From contig OZ245855.1 of NCBI GenBank assembly GCA_965229095.1, positions 992,001 to 1,056,000 on the forward strand: 64,000 nucleotides of DNA, in the 5' to 3' direction. Origin of the DNA: Taibaiella sp965229095. Its GTDB lineage: Bacteria; Bacteroidota; Bacteroidia; Chitinophagales; Chitinophagaceae. The number at the start of each line of letters is the position of its first letter. Within the stretch, counting starts at the first letter, position 1. Both the position numbers and the translations under genes were made by a program. The notes beneath the pieces are model-generated. The model was not told the DNA's origin. It did not search any database and saw nothing but the letters and a program-made list of their open reading frames with translations. This document shows, one piece after another, positions 44,953 through 52,812 of this stretch.

Positions 44953-45070
44953 ATATAGTGTGGTTTGAGCGCTAAAGTAATTTAATTATTTCATAAAAAT
45001 TTAACAGGGTAAGGGCCAGGAATTATTTCAGGGTTACCCCTTATACCAAATGTGGCGCATTTATATACAC

Positions 45071-45094
45071 AAACCAGGTAGAAATACCTGGTTT
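45071..45094. terminator. Intergenic hairpin
   Basis: AAACCAGGTA (45071-45080) pairs with TACCTGGTTT (45085-45094) around GAAA; a short T run follows on the plus strand. No gene end lies close by, so its role is unclear. Confidence 0.35.
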
Positions 45095-45425
45095 TGCTTT
45101 GGGAAAGGGTAATTTGTTACCCTCAGTGCTACCGGGATCAGGTAAGGGGCATGGTTTTTACTGTTTTTACATGCCATGATAATGTGTTGCTTTTATACAT
45201 CGTAGCATGTTCCTGCTTTTGAGCATAGGCTGGTTATTATTGTCCGGGTACTGCGTACGTCAAGGTGTAAAATGTGCGCTCATATAAAGGCAAAAAGCAG
45301 AGGGCAGGCAATAATTCATGAAATGATTGCAGTAATAATGCAAACGATCGGGATAGGAAAATCTAAACGCAATGGCTAATCTATACTTATTCCTATCCAT
45401 CACCGGGAATCTACTTGCCCATATG

Positions 45426-45447
45426 TATTTTTACGTACGTAAAAATA
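45426..45447. repeat. 22-bp perfect palindrome upstream of the lanthipeptide gene
   Basis: TATTTTTACG/CGTAAAAATA centred on TACGTACGTA, within a longer imperfect hairpin closed by CCGGG (~45413) and CCCGG (~45453). It lies ~180 bp before the lanthipeptide start and could be a cruciform-like or terminator element. Confidence 0.45.
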
Positions 45448-45575
45448 TGTTCCCCGGTTTTGTTGCAGATCGATTTCGGGAACATTTTCCTGAAAATAAA
45501 AAGCCATAATCTATACACTGAAGAAATGTTATGATTAAGATATGAGTTATTGATTAATATTAACAATATCTTCTA

Positions 45576-45604
45576 TTGGACGTATCTGTTTATCTCTATT
45601 TTTG
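45576..45604 (+). promoter_or_regulatory. Promoter of the second lanthipeptide gene
   Basis: TTG (45576-45578), an 18-nt spacer and the exact -7 box TATTTTTG (45597-45604), 25 nt before the ATG at 45630. The palindromic motif of the other two precursor genes is absent here. Confidence 0.6.
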
Positions 45605-45629
45605 CCACTCACCTTAAAACCCACAATTA

Positions 45630-45902
45630 ATGAAAAAGAGAAAAATCGAACTCCAGAAAAAACTATCGCTGCACAAAGAAACTATTGTACAGATTAGTGA
45701 TGCTCAACTGAGCCAGGTAGCCGGCGGTGCTTCGGCAGCGGCTTGTCCTACTTTTAATGCGGCTTGCCCTACACCGGCTACTGCCTGCTTTATCTGTCCG
45801 CCGATCTCTGAAAAGAACTGCCCTACCAATGACGCGGCTTGTCCTACCGAAATCACGGCTTGTTTTATTTGTCCGCCCCTGACCCAGAAGTGCGCTGAAT
45901 AA
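45630..45902 (+). CDS. Class I lanthipeptide precursor-like peptide (90 aa), duplicated core
   Basis: Leader KKRKIELQKKLSLHKETIV (residues 2-20) and AQLSQVAGGA matches the Bacteroidota class I lanthipeptide leader, with cleavage after GG at ~residue 33. The core has ten Cys in two tandem copies: AACPTFNAACPTP-TACFICPPIS and AACPTEITACFICPPLT, each giving CPT...ACFICPP. No modification enzyme is adjacent. It faces the precursor at 46008-46226 across a shared terminator. Confidence 0.8.
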   Translation: MKKRKIELQKKLSLHKETIVQISDAQLSQVAGGASAAACPTFNAACPTPATACFICPPISEKNCPTNDAACPTEITACFICPPLTQKCAE

Positions 45903-45922
45903 ACACTGCCGGTTCTATTGCA

Positions 45923-45955
45923 AAATCCCTGCTCTATCCTGGAGCAGGGATTTTG
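45923..45955. terminator. Bidirectional terminator between two precursor genes
   Basis: AAAATCCCTGCTC (45923-45935) pairs with GAGCAGGGATTTT (45943-45955), a 13-bp stem with T/A tracts on both sides, between convergent lanthipeptide genes. Confidence 0.85.
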
Positions 45956-46007
45956 TTTTAAAGAAGATGATTACAAAAGGAATGGGCACCTGTAACAAAA
46001 CGGGGCA

Positions 46008-46226
46008 TCAACAACCGATTAATGTTACCGCTGGGCATTTTACTTCCGTCTCGAAAGGGCAGAGCTGGGTTTCAAACTGGCAAGGGTATATCAGGCTGCA
46101 ACCAACGGCTGTCCTGCATTGCAGGTTGGTGGCGCCGCCTTTTGCCTGTATCATGCTGTTCCTGTTCAACGGAATAATGATCTTCTTCTGTAAAGAAAGT
46201 TTGGTGTTTAAGCTTTTCCTTTTCAT
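46008..46226 (-). CDS. Class I lanthipeptide precursor-like peptide (72 aa)
   Basis: Start ATG 46226 (MKRKSLNTKLSLQKK); an upstream ATG at 46235 adds only MYF. Leader residues ~1-29 end in AKGGA; the core has six Cys (LQCRT, GCSL, PCQFETQLCPF, KCPAV, terminal GC) and several Thr/Ser. It shares leader type with the peptides at 1.9 and 45.6 kb. Its promoter has the same palindromic 18-mer as the 1.9-kb gene. No LanBC genes in the window. Confidence 0.78.
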   Translation of the reverse strand: MKRKSLNTKLSLQKKIIIPLNRNSMIQAKGGATNLQCRTAVGCSLIYPCQFETQLCPFETEVKCPAVTLIGC

Positions 46227-46248
46227 AAAATACATTGAGGATGAAATC

Positions 46249-46283
46249 CAAAGCTATAGGCTATTACTGCAAATTTGCTGCAG
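46249..46283 (-). promoter_or_regulatory. Promoter of the third lanthipeptide gene, with shared palindromic motif
   Basis: Minus-strand TAGCTTTG (46256-46249) is an exact -7 box, 22 nt before the ATG at 46226. Upstream lies the 18-mer ACTGCAAATTTGCTGCAG (46266-46283 as read on the plus strand), identical to 1878-1895 but in opposite orientation to its gene. The palindromic core GCAAATTTGC is 12 nt from the -7 box here and 15 nt at the first gene. The remaining gap up to 46520 shows nothing else. Confidence 0.5.
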
Positions 46284-46520
46284 TAAGTACTATTGGTGTT
46301 GAAAATGTAGCATGCAACCGTTTCCTCCTTACGGGTGTTAAATTGATCTTGTGATAAAACGGATGCCGCGGCACGAAGCCAAAAGAAATGTGCCGGGTCA
46401 AAGCGGATTTCAATAAGAAAGCCTACAGGAAGACCTGAAGGACGACGAATATCTATCACCAGGAGCTGCATCGGCGCCGGCCGCTATATTTGCCTTGAAA
46501 AACAAAGGAAAATTTTTATC

Positions 46521-46934
46521 ATGAAAATCCAGAACCCACAGCAGAAACCGCTACCCGAAATATTGTCGCAACTGGCGGTAAAATATCCCGGCTCCGTGAT
46601 CAAAAAGCCTTTCCTTACCCCGACTACCATTATTGCGCCAAAAGGTAATTTTAAATTCCTGGTAAGGGACAAAAGTACCTTCCTGCGTATCGATTTTATT
46701 CCGCCGGTGCTGTGGACCATTGCAGCTATCCTGCTCAGTATGGTCTTTATATCTGCGGTACTCAGCCTTATTTACGGCCAATTCGTATTTGGCTTTGGCG
46801 GTGTGCTGTGGATCATACTGGCCTTGCTTGTGGTTAAAGCTATTTTTAAAAGCAGGAACAAGGGCCAGTTCGATGCATTTTATGCCGATGTGCAGCAGGC
46901 CGTCAGCAGCGACGAACAATCCTCCATATTCTGA
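46521..46934 (+). CDS. Small membrane protein (137 aa)
   Basis: Not recognised. A soluble N-terminus of ~60 residues (RDKSTFLRIDFIPP) is followed by two membrane segments (VLWTIAAILLSMVFISAVLSL, stated in part as VLWTIAAILLSMVFISAV; and GFGGVLWIILALLVVKAIF) and a short cytoplasmic tail with a Ser/Glu-rich end. No conserved catalytic residues visible. Stands alone between two terminators. Confidence 0.6.
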   Translation: MKIQNPQQKPLPEILSQLAVKYPGSVIKKPFLTPTTIIAPKGNFKFLVRDKSTFLRIDFIPPVLWTIAAILLSMVFISAVLSLIYGQFVFGFGGVLWIILALLVVKAIFKSRNKGQFDAFYADVQQAVSSDEQSSIF

Positions 46935-47000
46935 TAGTGTGCTGTCCTGACCGGTTCCGAAATAATTATCCCGAAAGCCTCTATAATACAACTATCCATC

Positions 47001-47030
47001 AAATACCCGCAACTGCGGGTATTTGTCATT
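47001..47030 (+). terminator. Terminator after the small membrane protein
   Basis: AAATACCCGC (47001-47010) pairs with GCGGGTATTT (47015-47024) around AACT, followed by GTCATTT; moderate T content. Confidence 0.55.
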
Positions 47031-47102
47031 TACGACGGGCCGGTATTACGATTTTATTGAAGTATTTTTGTTCCGCACCCCCAAAATACATGAACCAGAC
47101 CC

Positions 47103-48119
47103 ATGACTGATCTTATCGCTGCTCCCAAAAGCCACCCGGTAACGAGGCTTACTGCCTTATGGGCCTTGAATGAGTGCGGCCTGGGTGGATTGATGTTCGC
47201 CCTCAAGATACCGCTTACCGGGATCTTTGTCGGTGGCTTTGCCCTGATCCTCATCGGCCTTATTGCCCATTACAGTGGAAACGACTATAAGCAGATACTC
47301 CGGGCTACTGTGCTGGTGCTGATCGCCAAGGCAACCGTAAGCCCGCATTCGCCCCCGCCGGCTTACCTGGCCGTTGCCTTCCAGGGATTCCTGGGCGCCT
47401 TGTTGTACAGCAACATCCGGAACTTTACCTTTGCTTCCCTGTTGCTTTCGATTATAGCCATGGCCGAATCGGCCTTGCAAAAGCTGATCGTGTTGACGCT
47501 TATTTATGGCAAATCGCTCTGGATCGCTTTAAATAAGCTCTACGAAGGCATTGCCCATGATTTTGCCTTACCGGCAGCGTTTACTTTCAGCTATGTGCTG
47601 ATAGGGCTGTATCTGCTGTTGTATATCTTTTGGGGTGTCCTGGTAGGGCTGTTTACGGCCCGGCTGCCCCGGCTCATCCGTAGCCATACGGAAGTAATAC
47701 TGGCCTTTTACCGGGAGGGTAAAGATAGGTTGCAGGAACCGGAAACAAAGGCGCTTAGCCGCTTCAAAGGACGTCGGTGGGTCGCTTTTGGCCTTATCCT
47801 GGTCTTTATTATCCTGGTTTTCCTGTTCAGCAACCAGTATAAGGACTATGCTATATTATACGTTATTGCCAGGAGCCTGGCAGCGGTCCTCCTGCTCTTT
47901 TTCGTGCTGCGCCCCATACTGACCTGGCTGATCCGGCGCTGGCTGAACAGCCGGGATGAGTCAACCCGGCAAGGCGCTGCCGAGATCATAGGTATGATGC
48001 CATCGCTCAGGCGGTTTTTAAAGCCCTCCTGGCAACTGGCTACCCGGCATGCTACAAGAACAGGAAGATTGCGTTACTTTATCTTATCTATGGTTATTTT
48101 TACATTGAATGAAAAATAG
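47103..48119 (+). CDS. Polytopic membrane protein (338 aa), first gene of a Mo-cofactor operon
   Basis: At least seven hydrophobic segments. The N-terminal half (GLGGLMFALKIPLTGIFVGG, ATVSPHSPPPAYLAVAFQGF) looks like small-molecule transporter folds such as ECF substrate-binding components, a weak resemblance only; the C-terminal half has two more membrane hairpins and a charged tail. It overlaps the NTPase gene by 11 nt and leads genes for Mo-bis-MGD synthesis, so transport linked to molybdate or cofactor precursors is conceivable but unproven. Confidence 0.6.
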   Translation: MTDLIAAPKSHPVTRLTALWALNECGLGGLMFALKIPLTGIFVGGFALILIGLIAHYSGNDYKQILRATVLVLIAKATVSPHSPPPAYLAVAFQGFLGALLYSNIRNFTFASLLLSIIAMAESALQKLIVLTLIYGKSLWIALNKLYEGIAHDFALPAAFTFSYVLIGLYLLLYIFWGVLVGLFTARLPRLIRSHTEVILAFYREGKDRLQEPETKALSRFKGRRWVAFGLILVFIILVFLFSNQYKDYAILYVIARSLAAVLLLFFVLRPILTWLIRRWLNSRDESTRQGAAEIIGMMPSLRRFLKPSWQLATRHATRTGRLRYFILSMVIFTLNEK

Positions 48120-48609
48120 CACTTCTCCTATTTATATACTTACGGGCCCTGTGCGCAGCGGCAAAACAACGCAGTTGCAGCAATGGCTGGCAGGGGGTAT
48201 TCGCGCTGCCGGGATCCTTACGCCCGATGTAGAGGGTACCCGGATGTTGTACGATATTGCCACGAAAAAATACCATGCCTTTGCCGTGGGCGAAAGCTAT
48301 GGCGGGGAAAAGGTAAGTGTAGGCCGGTTTCTTTTTGCTAAAAATGCTTTCCGGCAGGGCCAGGAGATTCTGGCACGGCCATTAACACCCCAAACCGAAT
48401 GGATGGTAATCGACGAGGCCGGCAAGCTGGAGATAGAACAGGGAGAAGGCTGGGAGCCCATGGTGCTGCGCCTTGTGGCCGCTTACAAAGCCGATCTTTA
48501 TAAACGGAACCTGTTACTCGTGATCAGGGACAGCCTGCTGGAAAAGGCCCTGCAAAAATACGGACTCAGGGATTGCGCCCATATTATCGATAAACTACCG
48601 GTATCATGA
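48109..48609 (+). CDS. THEP1-like P-loop NTPase
   Basis: 166-residue nucleoside-triphosphatase/nucleotide-kinase-like protein. Walker A GPVRSGKTTQLQQWL (~12-26); Walker B WMVIDEAGKLEIEQGEGW (~102-119). It is of the NTPase_1 (THEP1) family. Overlaps genes on both sides (11 nt and 4 nt), so it belongs functionally to the operon; role in cofactor chemistry unknown. Confidence 0.8.
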   Translation: MKNSTSPIYILTGPVRSGKTTQLQQWLAGGIRAAGILTPDVEGTRMLYDIATKKYHAFAVGESYGGEKVSVGRFLFAKNAFRQGQEILARPLTPQTEWMVIDEAGKLEIEQGEGWEPMVLRLVAAYKADLYKRNLLLVIRDSLLEKALQKYGLRDCAHIIDKLPVS

Positions 48610-49217
48610 TGGAAGGCTTAACCGGCATCGTGGTATGTGGTGGCAGAAGCAGCCGTATGGGGACCGACAAAGGTGGGATACGGTACCGGGAGCAACCGCA
48701 ATACCTCCACGTCGCGGCTATGCTGCACCCCTCTTGTAAAGAAGTATATCTCTCGGTGAATGAGCAGCAGCAAGCAGCCTATGGTGGAAGCGCATATCCC
48801 TTGCTTACCGATCATGGAGAATACCGGAATATAGGCCCTATGGCAGCTTTGCTTATTGCTGCCCGGCAATTGCCCGATGCTCATTTCCTATTGATCGGCT
48901 GCGATTATCCTTTACTGGAAGGGCAGGAGCTGGGAGCTTTTATGTGTACGCTCGAACCAGGGCTTTTTGCCAAGGCATTTTACAATACCGATGCCGGGAT
49001 GTATGAACCGCTGCTTGCTTACTATTCGGCAAGGGCCGCACAGCAATTGTTAGCACAGGCTGCTTCCTGGGGCTATTCCCTGCAACGGTTCTTAAAGGCT
49101 TGTGAGGCAGACCGGTATTACCCCATGAATAAGGATAGTATCTTAAGTGTGGATGATCCGGAAACGGCGATATTGGTTAAAGAAAAGCTCGGAACAGGAA
49201 AAACCGGACGGAGTTAA
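48606..49217 (+). CDS. mobA: Molybdenum cofactor guanylyltransferase-like protein
   Basis: 203-residue NTP-transferase domain protein. GIVVCGGRSSRMGTDKGG at the N-terminus is the MobA nucleotide-binding signature, followed by GPMAALLIAA and LIGCDYPLLEG. MobA attaches GMP to molybdopterin to give Mo-bis-MGD, the cofactor of the oxidoreductase three genes downstream. Starts within the stop of the NTPase gene (4-nt overlap). Confidence 0.85.
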   Translation: MMEGLTGIVVCGGRSSRMGTDKGGIRYREQPQYLHVAAMLHPSCKEVYLSVNEQQQAAYGGSAYPLLTDHGEYRNIGPMAALLIAARQLPDAHFLLIGCDYPLLEGQELGAFMCTLEPGLFAKAFYNTDAGMYEPLLAYYSARAAQQLLAQAASWGYSLQRFLKACEADRYYPMNKDSILSVDDPETAILVKEKLGTGKTGRS

Positions 49218-49248
49218 AACAATACCATAACTATAGTAATTTTGAAAC

Positions 49249-50088
49249 ATGGCGCCATCTGTTATCGAAACTGGTATCGTAAGGATCAGCAATGGTATAA
49301 GCAGCCTTGCAGAAGATGTATTGGCTATAGAGGAACCCCTGGAAATCCAGGTTGGCTATACGGATAATGCTGGTAAGGCCGTCCGGCGGAGCATATCGGT
49401 TACGATGCGCACACCCGGTTGCGACGAGGCCCTGGCTGCAGGTTTCCTGTTTACGGAAGGGATACTCCGCAGCAGGGAACAGATGGCGCAGATCATTATC
49501 CCGGAAGAAAACAAAGTACAGGTCTGGCTTAGGGAAGGGGTACAGCCGGAGCTGCAGCATACGGAACGTAATTTTTATACGACATCCAGTTGCGGCGTAT
49601 GCGGCAAATCCAGCATCGAAGCCATACGGACGGTGTCCTGTTTTAATAGACCTGGCGCCGCGCTGCAATTGCAACCGGAATTGCTGTATGGGCTTCCGCA
49701 AAAGTTGCGGGCGCAGCAGGAAATATTTGACAGTACGGGCGGCTTGCATGCTGCCGCTTTATTCGATACCACGGGCAACTTCAAAAGCCTGTACGAAGAC
49801 GTAGGCCGGCATAATGCGCTGGATAAGTTGATCGGCGCTGCTTTCCTGCAAGGGGCGTTGCCGTTGGACGAGGCTATTTTATTATTAAGCGGCAGAGCCA
49901 GTTTTGAGCTAGTGCAAAAAGCGGTAATGGCCGGCATCCCGGTAGTAGCCGCAGTAGGAGCGCCTTCCAGCCTCGCCGTATCGCTGGCTGCCGAGCAGGG
50001 GATCACCCTCATCGGTTTTTTAAGAGGTGAACGATTCAATATCTATTCGGGAAAGGAACGCATTGTAAACAGAACGACAACATTATGA
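49249..50088 (+). CDS. fdhD: Formate dehydrogenase accessory sulfurtransferase FdhD
   Basis: 279-residue FdhD: transfers sulfur from IscS to bis-MGD before insertion into formate-dehydrogenase-type enzymes. The CxxC sulfur carrier is in SSCGVCGKSSIEAIRT (~residues 118-121), and the conserved GGLHAAALFD and EDVGRHNALDKLIG are visible. In the Mo operon, between mobA and the oxidoreductase. Confidence 0.9.
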   Translation: MAPSVIETGIVRISNGISSLAEDVLAIEEPLEIQVGYTDNAGKAVRRSISVTMRTPGCDEALAAGFLFTEGILRSREQMAQIIIPEENKVQVWLREGVQPELQHTERNFYTTSSCGVCGKSSIEAIRTVSCFNRPGAALQLQPELLYGLPQKLRAQQEIFDSTGGLHAAALFDTTGNFKSLYEDVGRHNALDKLIGAAFLQGALPLDEAILLLSGRASFELVQKAVMAGIPVVAAVGAPSSLAVSLAAEQGITLIGFLRGERFNIYSGKERIVNRTTTL

Positions 50089-50453
50089 AAATAAGGATCA
50101 AAGGAAATTCGGTACGGTACCGCCTGGCCAAGATGGATGTAGACATCCTGACCAAGGAGGGCTATCATGAAGAGCAGACTTCGTTTGGCGCCAGCCGGCT
50201 GAAGTATGTGCTGCAACGGAAAGAAGAAGGCGATAGCCTCACGGCTGGTTACGACAACAACACCATCACCGTTTATATACCGGCGCTATTATTAAAAGAC
50301 TGGGCCACGAACGAGGTCATCGGCTTTGATGCGCACATGCCGCTGAACGAGGACGAAAGCCTGTATCTATTGGTAGAAAAGGATTTCAAATGCCTGGACG
50401 ATACTACCGAAGACCAATCGGATAACTATGATAACCCGAACCAAACCTGCTGA
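50085..50453 (+). CDS. DUF7009-like small protein (122 aa)
   Basis: Conserved-looking small protein, KIRIKGNSVRYRLAKMDVDIL at the start and LLLKDWATNEVIGFDAHMPL in the middle, acidic C-terminus. I recall a family of such proteins (DUF7009) found near formate-dehydrogenase-like genes in Bacteroidota, but cannot verify it. Overlaps fdhD by 4 nt and ends 3 nt before the oxidoreductase, so very likely linked to its maturation. Confidence 0.6.
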   Translation: MKIRIKGNSVRYRLAKMDVDILTKEGYHEEQTSFGASRLKYVLQRKEEGDSLTAGYDNNTITVYIPALLLKDWATNEVIGFDAHMPLNEDESLYLLVEKDFKCLDDTTEDQSDNYDNPNQTC

Positions 50454-50455
50454 TC

Positions 50456-52792
50456 ATGGGAGATGAATTGTTGCCGGTACCCGATCCCGAAAACCCGGAA
50501 CTCTTTACCGGGCTTAAGCTGGGTAAGATAAAACAAGCTGCCGCCGGTATCCCCGCGGTATGGTCCAGCTTTAAAATGGTGATCTCCGAGGCCGGGTTGC
50601 TACGCGGCAATAAGGCTTTGTTCCATTTAAACAAGAAAGGCGGTTACGATTGTCCCAGTTGTGCCTGGCCCGATCCCGACGATGAACGTTCGGGTATAGC
50701 GGAATACTGCGAAAATGGCGCCCGTGCAGTAGCCGACGAGGCAACATCCAAAAAACTGACGGCTGCTTTCTTCGAACAACATTCTGTATTCGATCTTTCT
50801 TTATTATCCGATTACGAGATCGGCAGGCAGGGAAGAATAGCGCAGCCCATGTACCTGCCCAAAGGGGCTTCCCATTACCAGCCCATCAGTTGGAAGGAAG
50901 CATTTGATAAGATTGCCATACAGCTCAACATCTTGTCCTCGCCGGATGAGGCGGTGTTCTATACTTCGGGCCGTACCAGCAACGAAGCCGCCTTTTTGTA
51001 CCAGTTGTTTGTACGGGAGTACGGTACCAATAACCTGCCCGATTGCAGCAATATGTGCCACGAAAGCAGCGGTGTGGCCCTGAACGAATCGCTGGGCATT
51101 GGCAAGGGATCGGTAAAACTGGAGGATTTTTACGAAGCAGAAGTCATTATTATACTCGGGCAAAACCCGGGCACCAACCATCCCAGGATGCTTTCCGCTT
51201 TGCAAAAGGCCAAGAGGAATGGCGCTGTAATTATTTCCATCAACCCTTTGCCTGAGACCGGCCTTATGGGCTTCAACAATCCCCAGGCGGTAAAAGGTAT
51301 CCTGGGTATCGACTCAGCCCTGACCGATCTTTTCCTGCAGGTAAAGATCAACGGGGATATGGCTTTATTGCAGGCAATAGAAAAGCTATTGCTCGAAGCC
51401 GAAGAGCGGGAGCCAGGTACCGTGCTCGACCATGATTTTATACAGCAGCATACGGAGGGTTATGCTTCCTTTGCCGAACACATCCGGCAAAGGGACCTGC
51501 AGGCTTTGTCGCAAGCCTGTGGCATCGATCTGGAGCAAATAAAAGAAGCAGCACACCTGCTGCAGGGCAAAAAGAAGATCATTGCCTGTTGGGCCATGGG
51601 GCTTACCCAGCACAAGAATGCCGTAGATACGATCAAAGAAGTAGTGAACTTACTGCTGCTCAAAGGTAGTATAGGCAAACCCGGTGCGGGTACCTGCCCG
51701 GTACGAGGGCACAGCAATGTACAAGGTGACCGGACTATGGGTATTTATGAAAAACCATCGAAGCGGTTCCTTAATGCTATTGCCGATCACTTTGGCTTTG
51801 AACCGCCGCAACAACATGGTTACGACGTAGTGGCCAGTATTAAAGCTATGTATGAGGGTAAAGCCAAAGTATTTATAGCGATGGGAGGTAATTTTCTTTC
51901 TGCGACGCCCGATACCGCTTATACTGCCGTTGCATTGCGCCGTTGCCGGCTTACCGTACATATATCTACCAAGCTGAACCGGAGCCACCTGATCCATGGC
52001 GAAGAAGCCCTGATCCTACCTTGCCTGGGCCGTAGCGATAAGGATATGATCAATGGGGAGAACCAATTTGTAACCTGTGAAAATTCGATGGGTGTAGTAC
52101 AGTCTTCGCAAGGCGTGCTGAAGCCGGTTTCGACCAGGCTGCTGAGCGAACCTGTGATCGTAACGCGCATGGCCAGGGCCGTGCTGGGTGGCTTTAGCCG
52201 GGTGAACTGGGAAAAGTATGCACAGCATTACGATGCCATAAGGGATGATATAGCCCAAACCATACCAGGTTTCAGCAATTACAACAGGCGTGCCCGTATC
52301 AAAGGAGGTTTTTACCTGCCCAATTGTAACCGGGAAGGACAGTTTGAAACCGGGAGCGGCAAAGCACATTTCAACAAGGCCACACCGGTCATTACCCAGC
52401 TGAAAGATGGAGAACTGATGATGATGACGATCCGTAGCCACGACCAGTTCAATACCACGATATATGGATTAAACGATCGTTACCGGGGCATTTACAACGA
52501 GCGCAGGGTGATCCTGATGAACCAGGCCGATATGAACCAGCTTAACCTGAAAAGCGGCGATGTGGTCGATCTGTTCAACGACTACGGAGGACGCAGCAGG
52601 GTAGCGCACCGTTTTATCGTAGTGCCGTATCCTATACCGAAAGGCTGCGCCGCTACTTATTTTCCCGAAACCAATATATTGGTACCGCTCGACAGTGTAG
52701 CCGATAAAAGCAATACACCTACCTCCAAAATGATTATACTCCGGGTGCAAAAACATGAAGACCTGACGGCATCCTTCGATCTCCTGGCTTAG
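50456..52792 (+). CDS. FdhF/YdeP-family molybdopterin oxidoreductase
   Basis: 778-residue bis-MGD enzyme of the FdhF/YdeP (Fdhalpha-like) family. N-terminus GYDCPSCAWPDPDDERSG, then a molybdopterin domain (WKEAFDKIAIQLN, FYTSGRTSNEAAFLYQLF, CSNMCHESSGVAL) and the dinucleotide-binding C-terminal domain (TIRSHDQFNTTIYGLNDRYR). Real substrate unknown: family members act in acid stress or formate-like redox. Complete Mo-cofactor gene set upstream (mobA, fdhD). Confidence 0.88.
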   Translation: MGDELLPVPDPENPELFTGLKLGKIKQAAAGIPAVWSSFKMVISEAGLLRGNKALFHLNKKGGYDCPSCAWPDPDDERSGIAEYCENGARAVADEATSKKLTAAFFEQHSVFDLSLLSDYEIGRQGRIAQPMYLPKGASHYQPISWKEAFDKIAIQLNILSSPDEAVFYTSGRTSNEAAFLYQLFVREYGTNNLPDCSNMCHESSGVALNESLGIGKGSVKLEDFYEAEVIIILGQNPGTNHPRMLSALQKAKRNGAVIISINPLPETGLMGFNNPQAVKGILGIDSALTDLFLQVKINGDMALLQAIEKLLLEAEEREPGTVLDHDFIQQHTEGYASFAEHIRQRDLQALSQACGIDLEQIKEAAHLLQGKKKIIACWAMGLTQHKNAVDTIKEVVNLLLLKGSIGKPGAGTCPVRGHSNVQGDRTMGIYEKPSKRFLNAIADHFGFEPPQQHGYDVVASIKAMYEGKAKVFIAMGGNFLSATPDTAYTAVALRRCRLTVHISTKLNRSHLIHGEEALILPCLGRSDKDMINGENQFVTCENSMGVVQSSQGVLKPVSTRLLSEPVIVTRMARAVLGGFSRVNWEKYAQHYDAIRDDIAQTIPGFSNYNRRARIKGGFYLPNCNREGQFETGSGKAHFNKATPVITQLKDGELMMMTIRSHDQFNTTIYGLNDRYRGIYNERRVILMNQADMNQLNLKSGDVVDLFNDYGGRSRVAHRFIVVPYPIPKGCAATYFPETNILVPLDSVADKSNTPTSKMIILRVQKHEDLTASFDLLA

Positions 52793-52812
52793 CCCATAAC
52801 ACTGGCAGCCTT

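Noticed and set aside
2331..45330. Possible homology between the upstream regions 2331-2470 and 45170-45330
   Set aside because: Only short shared words (ATTGTCCGGGTA, and ATGAATTATTGCCT in reverse complement) and no continuous alignment.
45967..46302. 111-aa plus-strand frame
   Set aside because: It is antisense to the third lanthipeptide precursor, whose leader and promoter are convincing.
47103..48119. Calling the membrane protein an ECF transporter component
   Set aside because: The resemblance is limited to hydrophobic pattern, and no EcfA/EcfT partner is present.
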